From contig NZ_STGF01000005.1 in the NCBI RefSeq assembly GCF_005222705.1, positions 1 to 64,000 of the forward strand: a DNA stretch of 64,000 nucleotides, in the 5' to 3' direction. Position 1 is the stretch's first letter, and each line of letters starts with the position of its first letter. A model generated the notes under the pieces. That model saw only the letters and a list, made by a program, of their open reading frames with translations, ran no database searches and was not told where the DNA came from. This document shows positions 17,238-26,057 of the stretch, in pieces. Position numbers and translations under genes: made by a program. Source of the stretch: Paenibacillus sp. SY21-1 (GTDB taxonomy: Bacteria; Bacillota; Bacilli; Paenibacillales; Paenibacillaceae).

Positions 17238-19152
17238 CAACGTATTGCGCAGAAAACGGACGTATGCGGCCCATTTCATGAGCAGCGCCTTTGCTGTAAT
17301 GATCTTTTTTATTTATGCGGTGCTGCTCTACCATCCATCGCTTCAGGGACAGCTGGCGTCGAGCAGCGAAACGGCATCCATGCTTGGCACGATGGGGCTA
17401 AAAATATCGCAATACTTTATATTTGTTTTTTCGTTTCTCTTTCTGATGTATTCAGCCGGAGCGTTTCTAAAAGCGCGTAAACGTGAATTTGGCATTCTGA
17501 TGATGCTGGGCATGTCGGACAAGCAGCGCAACAGGCTCGTTTTCGTCGAAAATATGATAATCGGCATGATCTCCATTATGCTCGGTATAGGCGCGGGCAT
17601 CCTGTTTACCAAGCTATTCCTGCTGTTGGTGGAGCGGCTGCTGGTGCTAGAGCAAGGGCTTGATTTTCTTGTGCCGATTCAAGCGGTCTGGACGACAGCG
17701 CTGGCCTTTTTTCTGCTGTTCCTCGTAATTGCGACTCTGATCTCAAGAGTAGGCAGGCGCCAGCAGCTGCTGGACCTGATCAAATCGGACGAGAAGCCCA
17801 AGGAGGAGCCGAAGGCTTCGGTGTGGCTGTCGCTGCTGTCGCTGGTGTTGCTGCTTGGCGGCTACGGCATGGTATTCTATTTCGTATTGGTGCCTGCGTT
17901 TTATCTGCCCTTGCTGGCAGCGGCCATCGGCTGCGTCGTGCTGGGCACCTACTTTTTATTTTCGCAGCTAAGCGTTTATTCGATTCATGCGTTAAAGCGC
18001 AGGGAAAAGCTGCTGTTTCGGCGTTTGAATTTGTTGACACTGACGGACCTCGCCTATCGGATGCGAGATAATGCCAACATGTTTTTTATGGTGGCAACCG
18101 TGACGGCGGTAGCTTTTTGCGGCATCGGGGTGTGCCTTGCTCTTGGCGACCCGAATTTAAGCGAGAAGGACAATCCTTACGCTTTCACCTTTCACTCCTA
18201 CCCTGGCAATCAAGAATCAGAGAAGCAGGTCGCGCTAATCGACAGCAAGCTTGATGACGGATCCTATCCGTATAAAAAAACAGCCGTGGCCTTTAAATAT
18301 TTGGACAACGGCTATGCGATCGTCAAACAATCGTCCTACGATTCGCTCGCCGAAGCGCTAGGCTATGAGCGCGTAACTCTGGAGCAGCGGACATCGTCCA
18401 TCCTTATTGCAGGGCCTTTGTCGCAATATGCCCGCTCGGGCGAGCGGCTCGACGAAATCCCGATTGACAGCTCCGTTGTAGAGGGCGGAAAGCTGCTGAT
18501 CGGAGAGAGCGAGATCCGACAAATGTTTGGCGCGTTCAATCAGGCGCTGATCGTACAGGATGAGGTTTATGAGCAGTATAAGGAGCCTGTGGCGGAAGAG
18601 GACTATCCGTCAGAAGAGCCGGTCACGTATTATTACGTGATCGACCAATGGCAAAAAACGCTGGGCCCAGCGCGCGAACTGACCGCAGCATTTAATGAGG
18701 AGCGGGAGCAAAATCCGGAAGCGGCCAATTTTCATTTTGTCGCGTTGGCGCTGGATTGGTACAACGAAAAACAAATGAACGGCATTTTGTTCATCATGAG
18801 CGTTCTGGTCGGCGTCGTGTTTTTTACATTTGCGGCAAGCTTCATTTATTTCCGGCTGTATGCGGACATGGAGCGCGACGAAAAGCAGTACCGAATGATC
18901 AGCAAAATAGGACTAAGCGCAGGCGAGTTGAAGCGGCTTGTCAACCGTCAGCTTGTGCTTATGTTTTTCCTGCCGTTTGCAATGGCGGTCATTCATAGCG
19001 CAGTAGCCTTCTTTAACATTCAATTGCTCGTTCGGTTCTCGATGTTCGGTAATGCGATAACGATTTATGTCTGCTTCTTTCTGATGCAGCTGCTGTATTT
19101 CTATATCATCCGCTGGCGCTACTTGCGGCATTTGCAACGAAAGCTGGTTTAA
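17212..19152 (+). CDS. bceB: Peptide-antibiotic ABC transporter permease, BceB-like (FtsX family)
   Basis: A 646-residue permease with about ten transmembrane helices. Residues 1-290 contain the N-terminal FtsX-like half (FNNVLRRKRTYAAHF, FGILMMLGMSDKQRNRLVFVEN). A large hydrophilic region at about 320-510 corresponds to the extracellular domain of BceB between helices 7 and 8, which determines peptide recognition and signalling. The last three helices follow (LFIMSVLVGVVFFTFAASF, KIGLSAGELKRLVNRQ). ATG 17212 overlaps bceA by 26 bp. The complete RS-AB set makes this a self-contained resistance module. Confidence 0.92.
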   Translation: MNFRQFAFNNVLRRKRTYAAHFMSSAFAVMIFFIYAVLLYHPSLQGQLASSSETASMLGTMGLKISQYFIFVFSFLFLMYSAGAFLKARKREFGILMMLGMSDKQRNRLVFVENMIIGMISIMLGIGAGILFTKLFLLLVERLLVLEQGLDFLVPIQAVWTTALAFFLLFLVIATLISRVGRRQQLLDLIKSDEKPKEEPKASVWLSLLSLVLLLGGYGMVFYFVLVPAFYLPLLAAAIGCVVLGTYFLFSQLSVYSIHALKRREKLLFRRLNLLTLTDLAYRMRDNANMFFMVATVTAVAFCGIGVCLALGDPNLSEKDNPYAFTFHSYPGNQESEKQVALIDSKLDDGSYPYKKTAVAFKYLDNGYAIVKQSSYDSLAEALGYERVTLEQRTSSILIAGPLSQYARSGERLDEIPIDSSVVEGGKLLIGESEIRQMFGAFNQALIVQDEVYEQYKEPVAEEDYPSEEPVTYYYVIDQWQKTLGPARELTAAFNEEREQNPEAANFHFVALALDWYNEKQMNGILFIMSVLVGVVFFTFAASFIYFRLYADMERDEKQYRMISKIGLSAGELKRLVNRQLVLMFFLPFAMAVIHSAVAFFNIQLLVRFSMFGNAITIYVCFFLMQLLYFYIIRWRYLRHLQRKLV

Positions 19153-19225
19153 CGGCTGTGGAGAAAGCGGAAGCAAGCTGTCATTCGTGTTAAAATAGGG
19201 GAAATGTCAAGCAGGAGGTGTCTTC

Positions 19226-19684
19226 ATGAATCGCGTAACGGTCGTTCAGGTGGAAGCGGACGAGCATGATTTGTTGCAGTTAATTGAAGGACTCGATCGT
19301 TATCTGGAGCCCTTATACCCGCCGGAAGAAATATTTGCGGTCGATTTCGAATCGCCTCTCATCCGGAATACTTTGTTTGCTGTCGCATATGTAGACGGCG
19401 TTCCTGCCGGATGCGGAGCGATTCGTCCATTGGAAGAACAAGAGGCAGAGCTAAAACGCTTTTACGTCGATCCTGCGTTCCGAAGAAGTGGCGTGGCAGC
19501 CCTCATATTGGAGTTTCTGGAGCAGAGAGCGAGAGCGCTTGGCATGAAAGCGATAAAGCTGGAGACCGGAGTGAGGCAGCCGGAATCGATAAGCTTTTAC
19601 GAAAAAATGGGATTTAGCCCCATTGCGCTTTTTGGAGACTATGTAGGATGCCCCACGAGCCTGTGCTTCGGCAAGCTCCTTTAA
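19226..19684 (+). CDS. GNAT family N-acetyltransferase
   Basis: A 152-residue GNAT protein. Motif A, LKRFYVDPAFRRSGVAALIL, carries the acetyl-CoA pyrophosphate loop (R-R-S-G-V-A), and motif B is SISFYEKMGF. Preceding strands (AVAYVDGVPAGCGAIRPLEE) complete the fold. GNAT enzymes move an acetyl group from acetyl-CoA to an amine; the substrate is not evident. CAGGAGGTG lies before the ATG. A terminator follows at 19785. Confidence 0.88.
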   Translation: MNRVTVVQVEADEHDLLQLIEGLDRYLEPLYPPEEIFAVDFESPLIRNTLFAVAYVDGVPAGCGAIRPLEEQEAELKRFYVDPAFRRSGVAALILEFLEQRARALGMKAIKLETGVRQPESISFYEKMGFSPIALFGDYVGCPTSLCFGKLL

Positions 19685-19784
19685 CGAGTATCATCGCATG
19701 TATCCTTGCAGGCTTTCGTATTCCTGTTTCCGGCTGTACATGGGAACGCTGGCGTCCGGTCCCCGCGAATAAGGATAGCTCATC

Positions 19785-19828
19785 AAACGGCAAGCCCGCT
19801 TCGTTGACGGAATCGGGCTTGCCGTTTT
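19785..19828 (+). terminator. Intrinsic terminator after the GNAT gene
   Basis: A perfect 14-bp stem (AAACGGCAAGCCCG, 19785-19798, with complement 19814-19827) ends in TTTT. It lies about 100 bp after the GNAT stop. The rest of 19685-19971 shows nothing else recognisable. Confidence 0.8.
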
Positions 19829-19971
19829 AGCTTACAACGAAATTCTATACATGACTTTCACGCCAGCATGCCGCCGGGAGGCAAGCATGACTGGAGCTGC
19901 TCCTAGCTTGCTCTAAGGAAACGCCTGCTTTTGACAGCAAGGTAACGGGAGCGTCAGCGCTTGCGGGAGAA

Positions 19972-20472
19972 CTAGCCTTCAAAATCCTCGGCAGCGCTTG
20001 TGTGGGCGCGGTCCTCCTCATTGTCCCGAATCGTCTTCTGCAGCACAAGGCAGGATACGATTAGAAAAGCGGCGGCAATGGCGTAATAGCCTTTGACATG
20101 AAACGGCTCCTCCAGGTTGTAAATGCCGACATATTGAGCGAATACGGCAATGGCGAAGCCCCCCCATGCCATGAACGAGAACGCGGATGTGTTGCGGCTT
20201 CTGTGTGTCGGGTTGTATTCCTTAAGAAATTTGTCTTCATCATTGTCGCGCGCCACCTTTTGCAAAACGAAGGACGTAATGATCAGCAGCACGCCGGTTA
20301 CGGCATAATACCCTTGGACGGAAAGCGGCTGCTTAAGCGTATAAATCCCGAAAAAGTTAAATCCGCTGGCAAGCAGAAAAGCGGCCCAGGCCATAAACGT
20401 ATAAGTTGGTGTGTTGCGACGGCGGTAGAAATTGGACGGCTTGCGCAGTGTTATTGTTTCCATTTTATCCAT
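19972..20472 (-). CDS. YiaAB-domain inner membrane protein (two repeats)
   Basis: A 166-residue membrane protein built from two tandem copies of the YiaA/YiaB two-helix domain. Repeat 1 (about 14-75) reads FMAWAAFLLASGFNFFGIY...GYYAVTGVLL and ends KVARDNDED; repeat 2 (about 85-150) reads FMAWGGFAIAVFAQYVGIY...GYYAIAAAFLI and ends KTIRDNEED. The family is found in bacteria as small inner membrane proteins of unknown function. Four transmembrane helices are predicted. A second ATG at 20463 could also be the start. Confidence 0.85.
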   Translation of the reverse strand: MDKMETITLRKPSNFYRRRNTPTYTFMAWAAFLLASGFNFFGIYTLKQPLSVQGYYAVTGVLLIITSFVLQKVARDNDEDKFLKEYNPTHRSRNTSAFSFMAWGGFAIAVFAQYVGIYNLEEPFHVKGYYAIAAAFLIVSCLVLQKTIRDNEEDRAHTSAAEDFEG

Positions 20473-20538
20473 GTAGTTAGCCTCCAGTACTTGTTAAGTG
20501 GTGTTGTCTTTATTTTAGGTTTTTTTCGGAATCCTAAA

Positions 20539-20560
20539 AGTACCAACTTTTTATAGTACC
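20539..20560. promoter_or_regulatory. Direct repeat upstream of the YiaAB gene
   Basis: AGTACC occurs twice, at 20539-20544 and 20555-20560, 16 bp apart. On the minus strand a TATAAA element lies between the copies. It may be an operator or promoter element for the YiaAB gene; weak evidence. Confidence 0.25.
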
Positions 20561-20581
20561 AGCTACTAACACTCAGGAGGC

Positions 20582-21331
20582 TTACAGTTCCTCTACGAGC
20601 GGAGCTTGTCCATAAGACTCGCTTAACAGCAGCTGAAGCAGCTTTTTAGCCGTTTTCTCCGCTGTTTCCAGCATGCCGGCTTGGGCCAACTGAATAAACT
20701 GCTCGACAAAAGGGAAGTTCTCCTTGCTCACCGAACGAATTTCGGCTTGCATTTGCGTATCGATCATGCCGGGATAGACGGAGGCGATTTTAACGGGATT
20801 CGGCACATTTTGCTGCTCCAGATGGATGCTTTTGGAGAACGAATCAAGACCTGCCTTTGCCGTGCTGTAGCAGCTTTGGGAGGGCAGCAAATATTTCGCC
20901 GAGCCGGATGAGACGTTCATCATTCTTTTGTCCACGGCCATCTCCTTCGTGAGTCCGATGAAGCGGGAGGTTATAATCATCGGAGCGAGCAGATTAATCG
21001 ATACATTGTCAATCATTTGCTCCGTTTCACATTGGCCGATCGGCATGACGGGCGGCAGCATTCCCGCATTATTGATCACGCAGATGGACGCGATGGAATG
21101 CTCCTGCTTAATGGAACGGATGATCGTTTCCATCAAGCCGTCGATATCCGTTAACTTGCTTAGATCGCAGGGATAGTAGCGAAGTCTGGCATTTTGCTGC
21201 GCGGCCTGCTTCACAAGCCTTTCATTCGTGGTTCTGGATATGCAGTAAACGATATTGTCCCGATGCAGCAACAGCTCGGCCAACGCCTCGCCGATTCCTC
21301 TGGAAGTTCCGGTAACGATAAAAGCTTTCAT
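20582..21331 (-). CDS. SDR family oxidoreductase, benzil reductase (YueD)-like
   Basis: A 249-residue short-chain dehydrogenase. The cofactor motif is VTGTSRGIGEALA, the structural motif NNAGM, and the catalytic residues are the Ser of MNVSSGSA and YSTAK (Tyr and Lys). A basic residue after beta-2 (ISRTT) suggests NADPH. Similarity in layout to B. subtilis YueD, an (S)-benzoin-forming benzil reductase, and to sepiapterin reductases is recalled rather than computed. The gene follows the 71-residue small gene on the same strand by 41 bp. Confidence 0.82.
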   Translation of the reverse strand: MKAFIVTGTSRGIGEALAELLLHRDNIVYCISRTTNERLVKQAAQQNARLRYYPCDLSKLTDIDGLMETIIRSIKQEHSIASICVINNAGMLPPVMPIGQCETEQMIDNVSINLLAPMIITSRFIGLTKEMAVDKRMMNVSSGSAKYLLPSQSCYSTAKAGLDSFSKSIHLEQQNVPNPVKIASVYPGMIDTQMQAEIRSVSKENFPFVEQFIQLAQAGMLETAEKTAKKLLQLLLSESYGQAPLVEEL

Positions 21332-21372
21332 GATGGTTCACCCCGTATGCGATATGCTCTATTCGGTATGCC

Positions 21373-21588
21373 CTAACGACGTTTTAACTCGAAAAACTCG
21401 CATTCCTCGCGATTGTGATAGGAAATATCGCCTACCCCTGATTGTGTCACGACGACATCGTCGTCGAACCGGACGATTAATGCGTTGCCGTCAACAATTT
21501 GGTTATGTTGAAACACGCGGATTTTAAGCTGCTTGTCCAGCACTTCGTTGAAATCCCGGTCGCTAACGATGCGGCGGTTGATAGCCAT
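21373..21588 (-). CDS. Small hypothetical protein, 71 residues
   Basis: The start is set at ATG 21588 because AGGAGA precedes it; a longer frame to 21828 has no ribosome site and unlike codon use. The product MAINRRIVSDRDFNEVLDKQ... is acidic to neutral and mostly beta in pattern (LIVRFDDDVVVTQSGVGDISYH), with no signal peptide or membrane helix. No family is recognised. It lies upstream of the benzil-reductase-like gene in the same direction and may share its transcript. Confidence 0.65.
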   Translation of the reverse strand: MAINRRIVSDRDFNEVLDKQLKIRVFQHNQIVDGNALIVRFDDDVVVTQSGVGDISYHNREECEFFELKRR

Positions 21589-21771
21589 TGCGCTTCTCCT
21601 TTGCTTGTAGGGATCGATCGCTGCTTGAGCGTCGTGGTGACTATAGCGTAACGTACGGCAGGCGGGGTGTCCAGCAGGGGATTCTGCTTCCGAAGGATCG
21701 GGTAAAGCGTCAATTAAAGCTGGAAGGGTCCGAAGGGGGAATGACAGAGGAACCGTCCGATTTGCACGCGA

Positions 21772-21812
21772 AAGGACCTCGATTTCACCGGGAAAGTAGA
21801 ATCGAGGTCCTT
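21772..21812 (-). terminator. Terminator after the VOC gene
   Basis: AAGGACCTCGATT and its perfect complement (13-bp stem) enclose a 15-base loop. On the minus strand the hairpin lies 45 bp past the VOC stop and is followed by TTT, so it is likely this gene's terminator with a short U tract. Confidence 0.6.
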
Positions 21813-21856
21813 CGTATGGTTGGTTCACAAGCAGCTTGCTGGCGGCCGCGACGCGG

Positions 21857-22315
21857 TTAGTCGCTTGTTTTTTTGAGTTGTTCCGCCAAACCGACTAGAA
21901 TGCCTTCATTTCCACGAATGTAGCAGAGCCGGTACGAGTCCCCGTACTGAACCACCTCGCCAACGAGCTGAGCGCCATGCTTGACGAGTCTGGCTACCAT
22001 TTCGTCAATGTCTTCAACGGCGAACATGACGCGTAGATAACCGAGAGCATTGACAGGAGCAGTTCGGTGATCGGATACAGGAGGCGGGGTGAGAAATTGT
22101 GAAAGCTCGAGTCGGCTGTGGCCGTCTGGGGTAACCATCATCGCAATCTCTACGTACTGTGTCCCCAGCCCGGTTACGCGACCTGCCCATTCACCTTCAA
22201 TAGTCGTTCGCCCTTCGAGCTTCAGGCCAATCTCCTCGAAAAAAGAGATTGCGTTATCAAGCGATTCTACAACGATGCCAACATTGTCCATTCTTAACAA
22301 TTTGTTTTCTGCCAT
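21857..22315 (-). CDS. VOC family (glyoxalase/bleomycin resistance-like) protein
   Basis: A 152-residue protein of the vicinal oxygen chelate superfamily: beta-alpha-beta-beta-beta modules MDNVGIVVESLDNAISFFEEIG and LRVMFAVEDIDEMVARLVKHGA. Family members are metal-dependent lyases, dioxygenases or drug-binding proteins; the metal ligands are not fully assignable here. GGAG precedes the ATG. Nothing in the context fixes a substrate. Confidence 0.82.
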   Translation of the reverse strand: MAENKLLRMDNVGIVVESLDNAISFFEEIGLKLEGRTTIEGEWAGRVTGLGTQYVEIAMMVTPDGHSRLELSQFLTPPPVSDHRTAPVNALGYLRVMFAVEDIDEMVARLVKHGAQLVGEVVQYGDSYRLCYIRGNEGILVGLAEQLKKTSD

Positions 22316-22638
22316 AGTTTTATCTCCTTATGTGTACCCATAGAGTGCCTGCTCGCCTTCCTATTTATTCTTTCACCAAATGCTAATTCCTCCCACCCGC
22401 AGATATCTTGTCACCGATTAGGATAACAAGGATAAGTCACATGTGAAAGTTGGTTTTCGGATGCTGCGATGCGCGCATTGATTCTTTCCGTGCTCGATTG
22501 CGCAAGGGTCGTCTCATGTTTTGTCTTGAATGTGCATACGTTTAGAAAGACGAGTGCGGACAGGATGGAGCGGAGGGGATTGTTATTGCAAAATGGGGCA
22601 GAAAAGGCTGGAATTTTCGACCGTTTCGCGGCAGCCGG
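22316..22638. other. Intergenic region upstream of yunB
   Basis: This divergent region holds the VOC ribosome site at its left edge, a sigma-E-like promoter at 22514-22542 and a strong GGAGGGG ribosome site at 22572-22578. The ribosome site is not followed by an ATG at normal spacing. Otherwise nothing recognisable. Confidence 0.5.
22514..22542 (+). promoter_or_regulatory. Sigma-E-type sporulation promoter for yunB
   Basis: TCATGTT (22514-22520) and CATACGTT (22535-22542) are 14 bp apart. They match the B. subtilis sigma-E consensus KMATATT-N14-CATACAHT at 6/7 and 7/8 positions. yunB is known as a sigma-E-controlled mother-cell gene in B. subtilis, so motif and gene identity agree. Confidence 0.65.
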
Positions 22639-23604
22639 ATGAATCTTGGATCAGGCCGCCCCTTCTCCCGAACGAAACAGATTAGCTGGGGCAGCCGGAG
22701 CGGCACGCAGCGTTCAGGGGGGAGTCAGCGCAAGTGGGGAGCGCGTAAGCCGTGGTATTCAATTCCGGGCACAAGGTCTGGGGGATCAGGCAAGAGCTCG
22801 GACGGCGGATGGGGCAGCAGGTCTCCGAGGCCGAGAATACGGCGGCGGACAATCGTATTGATCGCGCTGGTCGTTTGCCTGTTTTTTGGTGTTCAATCCT
22901 TTGTGTACGTTGAGCGCAACTTGCGCCCCCCGTTGATGAACATTGCGAAAATCAGGGTGAAGCAGCTTGCGACACAATCGATTAACAAAGCGATCACCGA
23001 GCAGGTAGCCGAGCATTCGGACTCCGAGAAGCTGATTGATTGGAAGATGAACAGCGGGGGCAAAATATCCGGTTTTATGCTTAATTATGCCGAACATATG
23101 AAGATTACTTCCCAAACGATTGAAACGGTACAGACTACATTAAACGATATGAAAAATATTCCAGAGCATATTCCGATCGGCCACGCCTTAAACAGCGCTA
23201 TCATTTCTTCGTTTGGCCCGCGCGTGCCGGTTAAGTTTGAACCCGTCGGGGCGGTCAAGGTTGATCTGAGCACTCGGCAAAAGGATGCAGGCATCAATAT
23301 GATTCTGGTCGAGGTATATATTCGTATCGTAGCCGAGGTCACGATTATTATTCCGTTCGATACCGAGCCGGAGCTTGTTGAGAGCGAAATTCCCATTTCG
23401 TATTTGCTGGTTGTAGGCGATGTGCCCATGTACTATTATGACGGCACAGGCAAGCCGGTCGGCGAATCTGCGGCACAGGCGCCTAACATTTCTGTTCCTC
23501 TCGGTCAGGGAGCGGGCGGCGTTACAACTGCTCCAAATCAAGCGGCAGAAGAAACGGAGCCGGATGCGGCGCAGCCCGATGCGAGTGGCAATGCCTCAAG
23601 CTAG
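22639..23604 (+). CDS. yunB: Sporulation protein YunB
   Basis: A 321-residue protein with a basic Arg/Ser/Gly-rich N-terminus (1-70), one transmembrane helix (IVLIALVVCLFFGVQSFVYV, about 75-94) and a conserved outer domain: NIAKIRVKQLATQSINKAI, IPIGHALNSAIIS, FGPRVPVKFEPVGAV and TIIIPFDTEPELVESEIPISYLL (given in parts). These are YunB family features; the protein is needed for efficient sporulation. The C-terminal 60 residues are Ala/Pro/Glu-rich. ATG 22639 has no ribosome site. The real site GGAGGGG at 22572 points to ATT 22585 in frame, or to a short leader peptide overlapping this ATG. Divergent VOC upstream, M23 peptidase convergent. Confidence 0.85.
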   Translation: MNLGSGRPFSRTKQISWGSRSGTQRSGGSQRKWGARKPWYSIPGTRSGGSGKSSDGGWGSRSPRPRIRRRTIVLIALVVCLFFGVQSFVYVERNLRPPLMNIAKIRVKQLATQSINKAITEQVAEHSDSEKLIDWKMNSGGKISGFMLNYAEHMKITSQTIETVQTTLNDMKNIPEHIPIGHALNSAIISSFGPRVPVKFEPVGAVKVDLSTRQKDAGINMILVEVYIRIVAEVTIIIPFDTEPELVESEIPISYLLVVGDVPMYYYDGTGKPVGESAAQAPNISVPLGQGAGGVTTAPNQAAEETEPDAAQPDASGNASS

Positions 23605-23749
23605 CCGGGAATGACTTGCAGCGACGGCGACAAAAAAGCGAAGGGATGCCTCATAAAGCAGCCATGATCGCCCGCTCCACAAGGGTCGTGCATCACGTCT
23701 ACTCTATGCTTTCAAAAGGCAACCTTTCGCTTCATGGAACCGGTTTATG

Positions 23750-23792
23750 AAAAAAGCTGCGTCTAATCCTTTAGCTACGCTATCAACGCAGC
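23750..23792 (-). terminator. Possible terminator after the M23 peptidase gene
   Basis: On the minus strand GCTGCG (23787-23792) pairs with CGCAGC (23756-23761) and is followed by TTTTTT. The loop is long (25 bases). The rest of the gap 23605-23849 shows no gene. Confidence 0.4.
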
Positions 23793-23849
23793 GAATAAAA
23801 GTTGTACGTTTCCCGCAACCTCTATTGGAGAAGGATGGCGCGCTTTTGT

Positions 23850-24911
23850 TTAATTGGCGCGTTTTCTCGTGCGTTCCGCCTGCTCCCATCTCCGCAGCAG
23901 CGGATAGGGATCAAAAGCCCACTCCATTAATCCTCGGTCGCTGTAGACGCCATAATGCAAATGGGGCGGGAACTTTCCTTGCGTGCCCGGCTTCCCGTAG
24001 CCGGAGCTGCCTACCCAGCCGACTACCTGACCCGGTTTTATGACATCGCCGATGTTGACCGATTTGTCGAAGCCGGACAGATGGGCGTAATAATGATAAT
24101 GATTGTTCAAATCTCGAATTCCGATCCGCCAGCCTCCGAATTTGTTCCACCCTTTTACCTCGACAATGCCGTAGCAGGTGCTTCTGACGGGCACGCCGTG
24201 GGGAGCGAAAATATCGGTTCCTTCATGGCTTCTCCTGCCGCCCCAACCTCGGCCGGCTCCCCAAGTATCGCGATAGGCGTAATTCGTACCGAGCGGGACA
24301 GGGAAGGCGTGCTCGAACAGATCGAGCTTGCCATAGGTTTCATAAATGCGGGAAAATTGCTGAATTCGTTGCACGGCGCGGCTGTTCTGATAATATTCCC
24401 ACAGGCCAATCGAGAAATCATCGTCTGTTGTGCCATAGGAGGCTGCTTCGCTAACTAACGAAAATAACAGATCGAAATCATTCGTTCGTTCAACCTCCCC
24501 ATTGCCGTCCCCGTCGCGTCCCATGCCGTTGAACCAACGGATAGACAGGGGGGAGCGGTCTTCGCTATTCGGGTTGAGCGGACCTACCCAGCGCTCTTGA
24601 TCGATATATACGCCGACCGTATGGCCCAGCTTGGGATGCGCCTTGGGCTTGACCTTGGACATGGATCGTTCGTATTGATCGACGGCGGCGATCCAGTGCC
24701 AGGGAATTTGGGTGACAAGGCTTAGCTTATCGTACAAGTCGCGCTGCGTATCGTAATCGTTTGGCTGCTGAGCGGCAGTCGCCTGCGTTTCGGCACTCGT
24801 CGCTTGACCGGTAGCGTCTGCTGCGGACGAGGGGCCGGCGGGCTGTGCAAAAAGCAGCGAAGCGGCAGTTAATGCCGCAGTAAGCGGAATGAACAGGTTC
24901 AAGCATCTCAT
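23850..24911 (-). CDS. lytH: M23 family metallopeptidase, LytH/YunA-like
   Basis: A 353-residue exported protein with a signal peptide at 1-30, a linker rich in Ala/Thr/Gln, an unassigned middle region (55-215) and a C-terminal LytM-type M23 domain (about 225-345). Zinc ligands are in HEGTDIF (His, Asp) and PPHLHYGVY (His), with the catalytic HYHYYAHL between. B. subtilis LytH is an L-Ala-D-Glu endopeptidase acting on spore peptidoglycan. Assignment rests on the domain plus the lipA-lytH-yunB neighbourhood, which matches B. subtilis. A generic M23 hydrolase is the alternative. Confidence 0.78.
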   Translation of the reverse strand: MRCLNLFIPLTAALTAASLLFAQPAGPSSAADATGQATSAETQATAAQQPNDYDTQRDLYDKLSLVTQIPWHWIAAVDQYERSMSKVKPKAHPKLGHTVGVYIDQERWVGPLNPNSEDRSPLSIRWFNGMGRDGDGNGEVERTNDFDLLFSLVSEAASYGTTDDDFSIGLWEYYQNSRAVQRIQQFSRIYETYGKLDLFEHAFPVPLGTNYAYRDTWGAGRGWGGRRSHEGTDIFAPHGVPVRSTCYGIVEVKGWNKFGGWRIGIRDLNNHYHYYAHLSGFDKSVNIGDVIKPGQVVGWVGSSGYGKPGTQGKFPPHLHYGVYSDRGLMEWAFDPYPLLRRWEQAERTRKRAN

Positions 24912-25025
24912 CCTTTCGCATGCATAAACGTTATGCCGATAGGTTCTGCAAACGTTGGGATTTTATGCGAAAGCGGCGATGGGGAATGGCGATTTGATAT
25001 GTAGGTCTTTTTTTTATTGGAAACG

Positions 25026-25034
25026 TGTTATAAT
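25026..25034 (+). promoter_or_regulatory. Extended -10 promoter element for lipA
   Basis: TGTTATAAT is a consensus -10 box with the TGn extension. No good -35 box is found at 16-18 bp. It lies 53 bp before the lipA start. Confidence 0.5.
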
Positions 25035-25086
25035 ATAGCCATGTGCTTGACGGACTTATAAATGACTTGAAAGCAGGTTATGCCGA

Positions 25087-26031
25087 ATGAAACAGAAGGA
25101 AACGCTCAAAAAGCCGGATTGGCTTCGCATAAGACTTGCAACTGACGGCAATTACGCCGAAATTAAAGAAATGATGCGTTCAAAGACGCTGCATACAGTT
25201 TGCGAGGAAGCTCGCTGCCCGAATATTTATGAATGCTGGTCCAATCGGACGGCTACTTTTATGATCCTTGGAGATATCTGCACGCGTGCATGCCGTTTCT
25301 GCGCAGTCAAGACGGGAATGCCTACGGAGCTGGATCTCGGCGAGCCGGAGCGCGTCGCAGAAGCTGCCGAGCAGATGAACCTGCAGCATTGCGTCGTTAC
25401 ATCGGTTGCGAGGGACGATCTGAAGGACGGCGGCGCATCGATTTTTGCGGCTACGATTCACGCTATTCGCAAGCGGATGCCGTTCTGCCGCGTCGAGGTT
25501 CTGATTCCTGATTTTCTTGGCAACAAGGATGCGCTGCAGGTCGTTATGGACGCCAATCCCGATATTTTGAACCATAATGTCGAGACGGTAGAGCGTCTGT
25601 CTGACCGCGTGCGCGCGCGGGCCAAATATGCCCGTACGATGGAATTGCTTAAGCGTGCGAAGGAAATGAAACCGAAAATCCCTACTAAATCAAGCATTAT
25701 GCTTGGCGTTGGCGAGGAATGGGATGAGATTTTGCAAACGATGGATGACTTGCGCGCGGTTGACGTCAATATTTTGACGCTGGGCCAATACTTGCAGCCT
25801 TCGCCCAAACATATGCCGATTTCCCGTTACGTGCATCCGGACGAGTTTGCGAAGCTGAAAGAAGAAGGGCTGAAACGTGGCTTCCGCCATGTGGAATCCG
25901 CTCCGCTCGTCCGCAGCTCCTACCATGCTCATGAGCAGACGGATTCGGCGCAATCGGCGATTTCGAATGACTTGATGCAGGCGGGCCTTGCGAGTGCAGC
26001 ATCCTCGGGCGCATGCTCCAGCAGCGTTTAA
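25087..26031 (+). CDS. lipA: Lipoyl synthase
   Basis: A 314-residue radical SAM enzyme that inserts two sulfur atoms into protein-bound octanoyl groups to form lipoate. The auxiliary 4Fe-4S cluster cysteines are Cys39, Cys44 and Cys50 ([12 protein letters not shown]), and the radical SAM cluster is CTRACRFC (Cys65, Cys69, Cys72). The C-terminal RSSYHA motif carries the conserved Ser ligand. Length is normal for the family. It is followed by yutD, an arrangement also seen in Bacilli, and the last 20 residues are a Ser/Ala-rich tail. Confidence 0.96.
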   Translation: MKQKETLKKPDWLRIRLATDGNYAEIKEMMRSKTLHTVCEEARCPNIYECWSNRTATFMILGDICTRACRFCAVKTGMPTELDLGEPERVAEAAEQMNLQHCVVTSVARDDLKDGGASIFAATIHAIRKRMPFCRVEVLIPDFLGNKDALQVVMDANPDILNHNVETVERLSDRVRARAKYARTMELLKRAKEMKPKIPTKSSIMLGVGEEWDEILQTMDDLRAVDVNILTLGQYLQPSPKHMPISRYVHPDEFAKLKEEGLKRGFRHVESAPLVRSSYHAHEQTDSAQSAISNDLMQAGLASAASSGACSSSV

Positions 26032-26057
26032 CTGATGCAGAGGATGAGGTGACAGAA

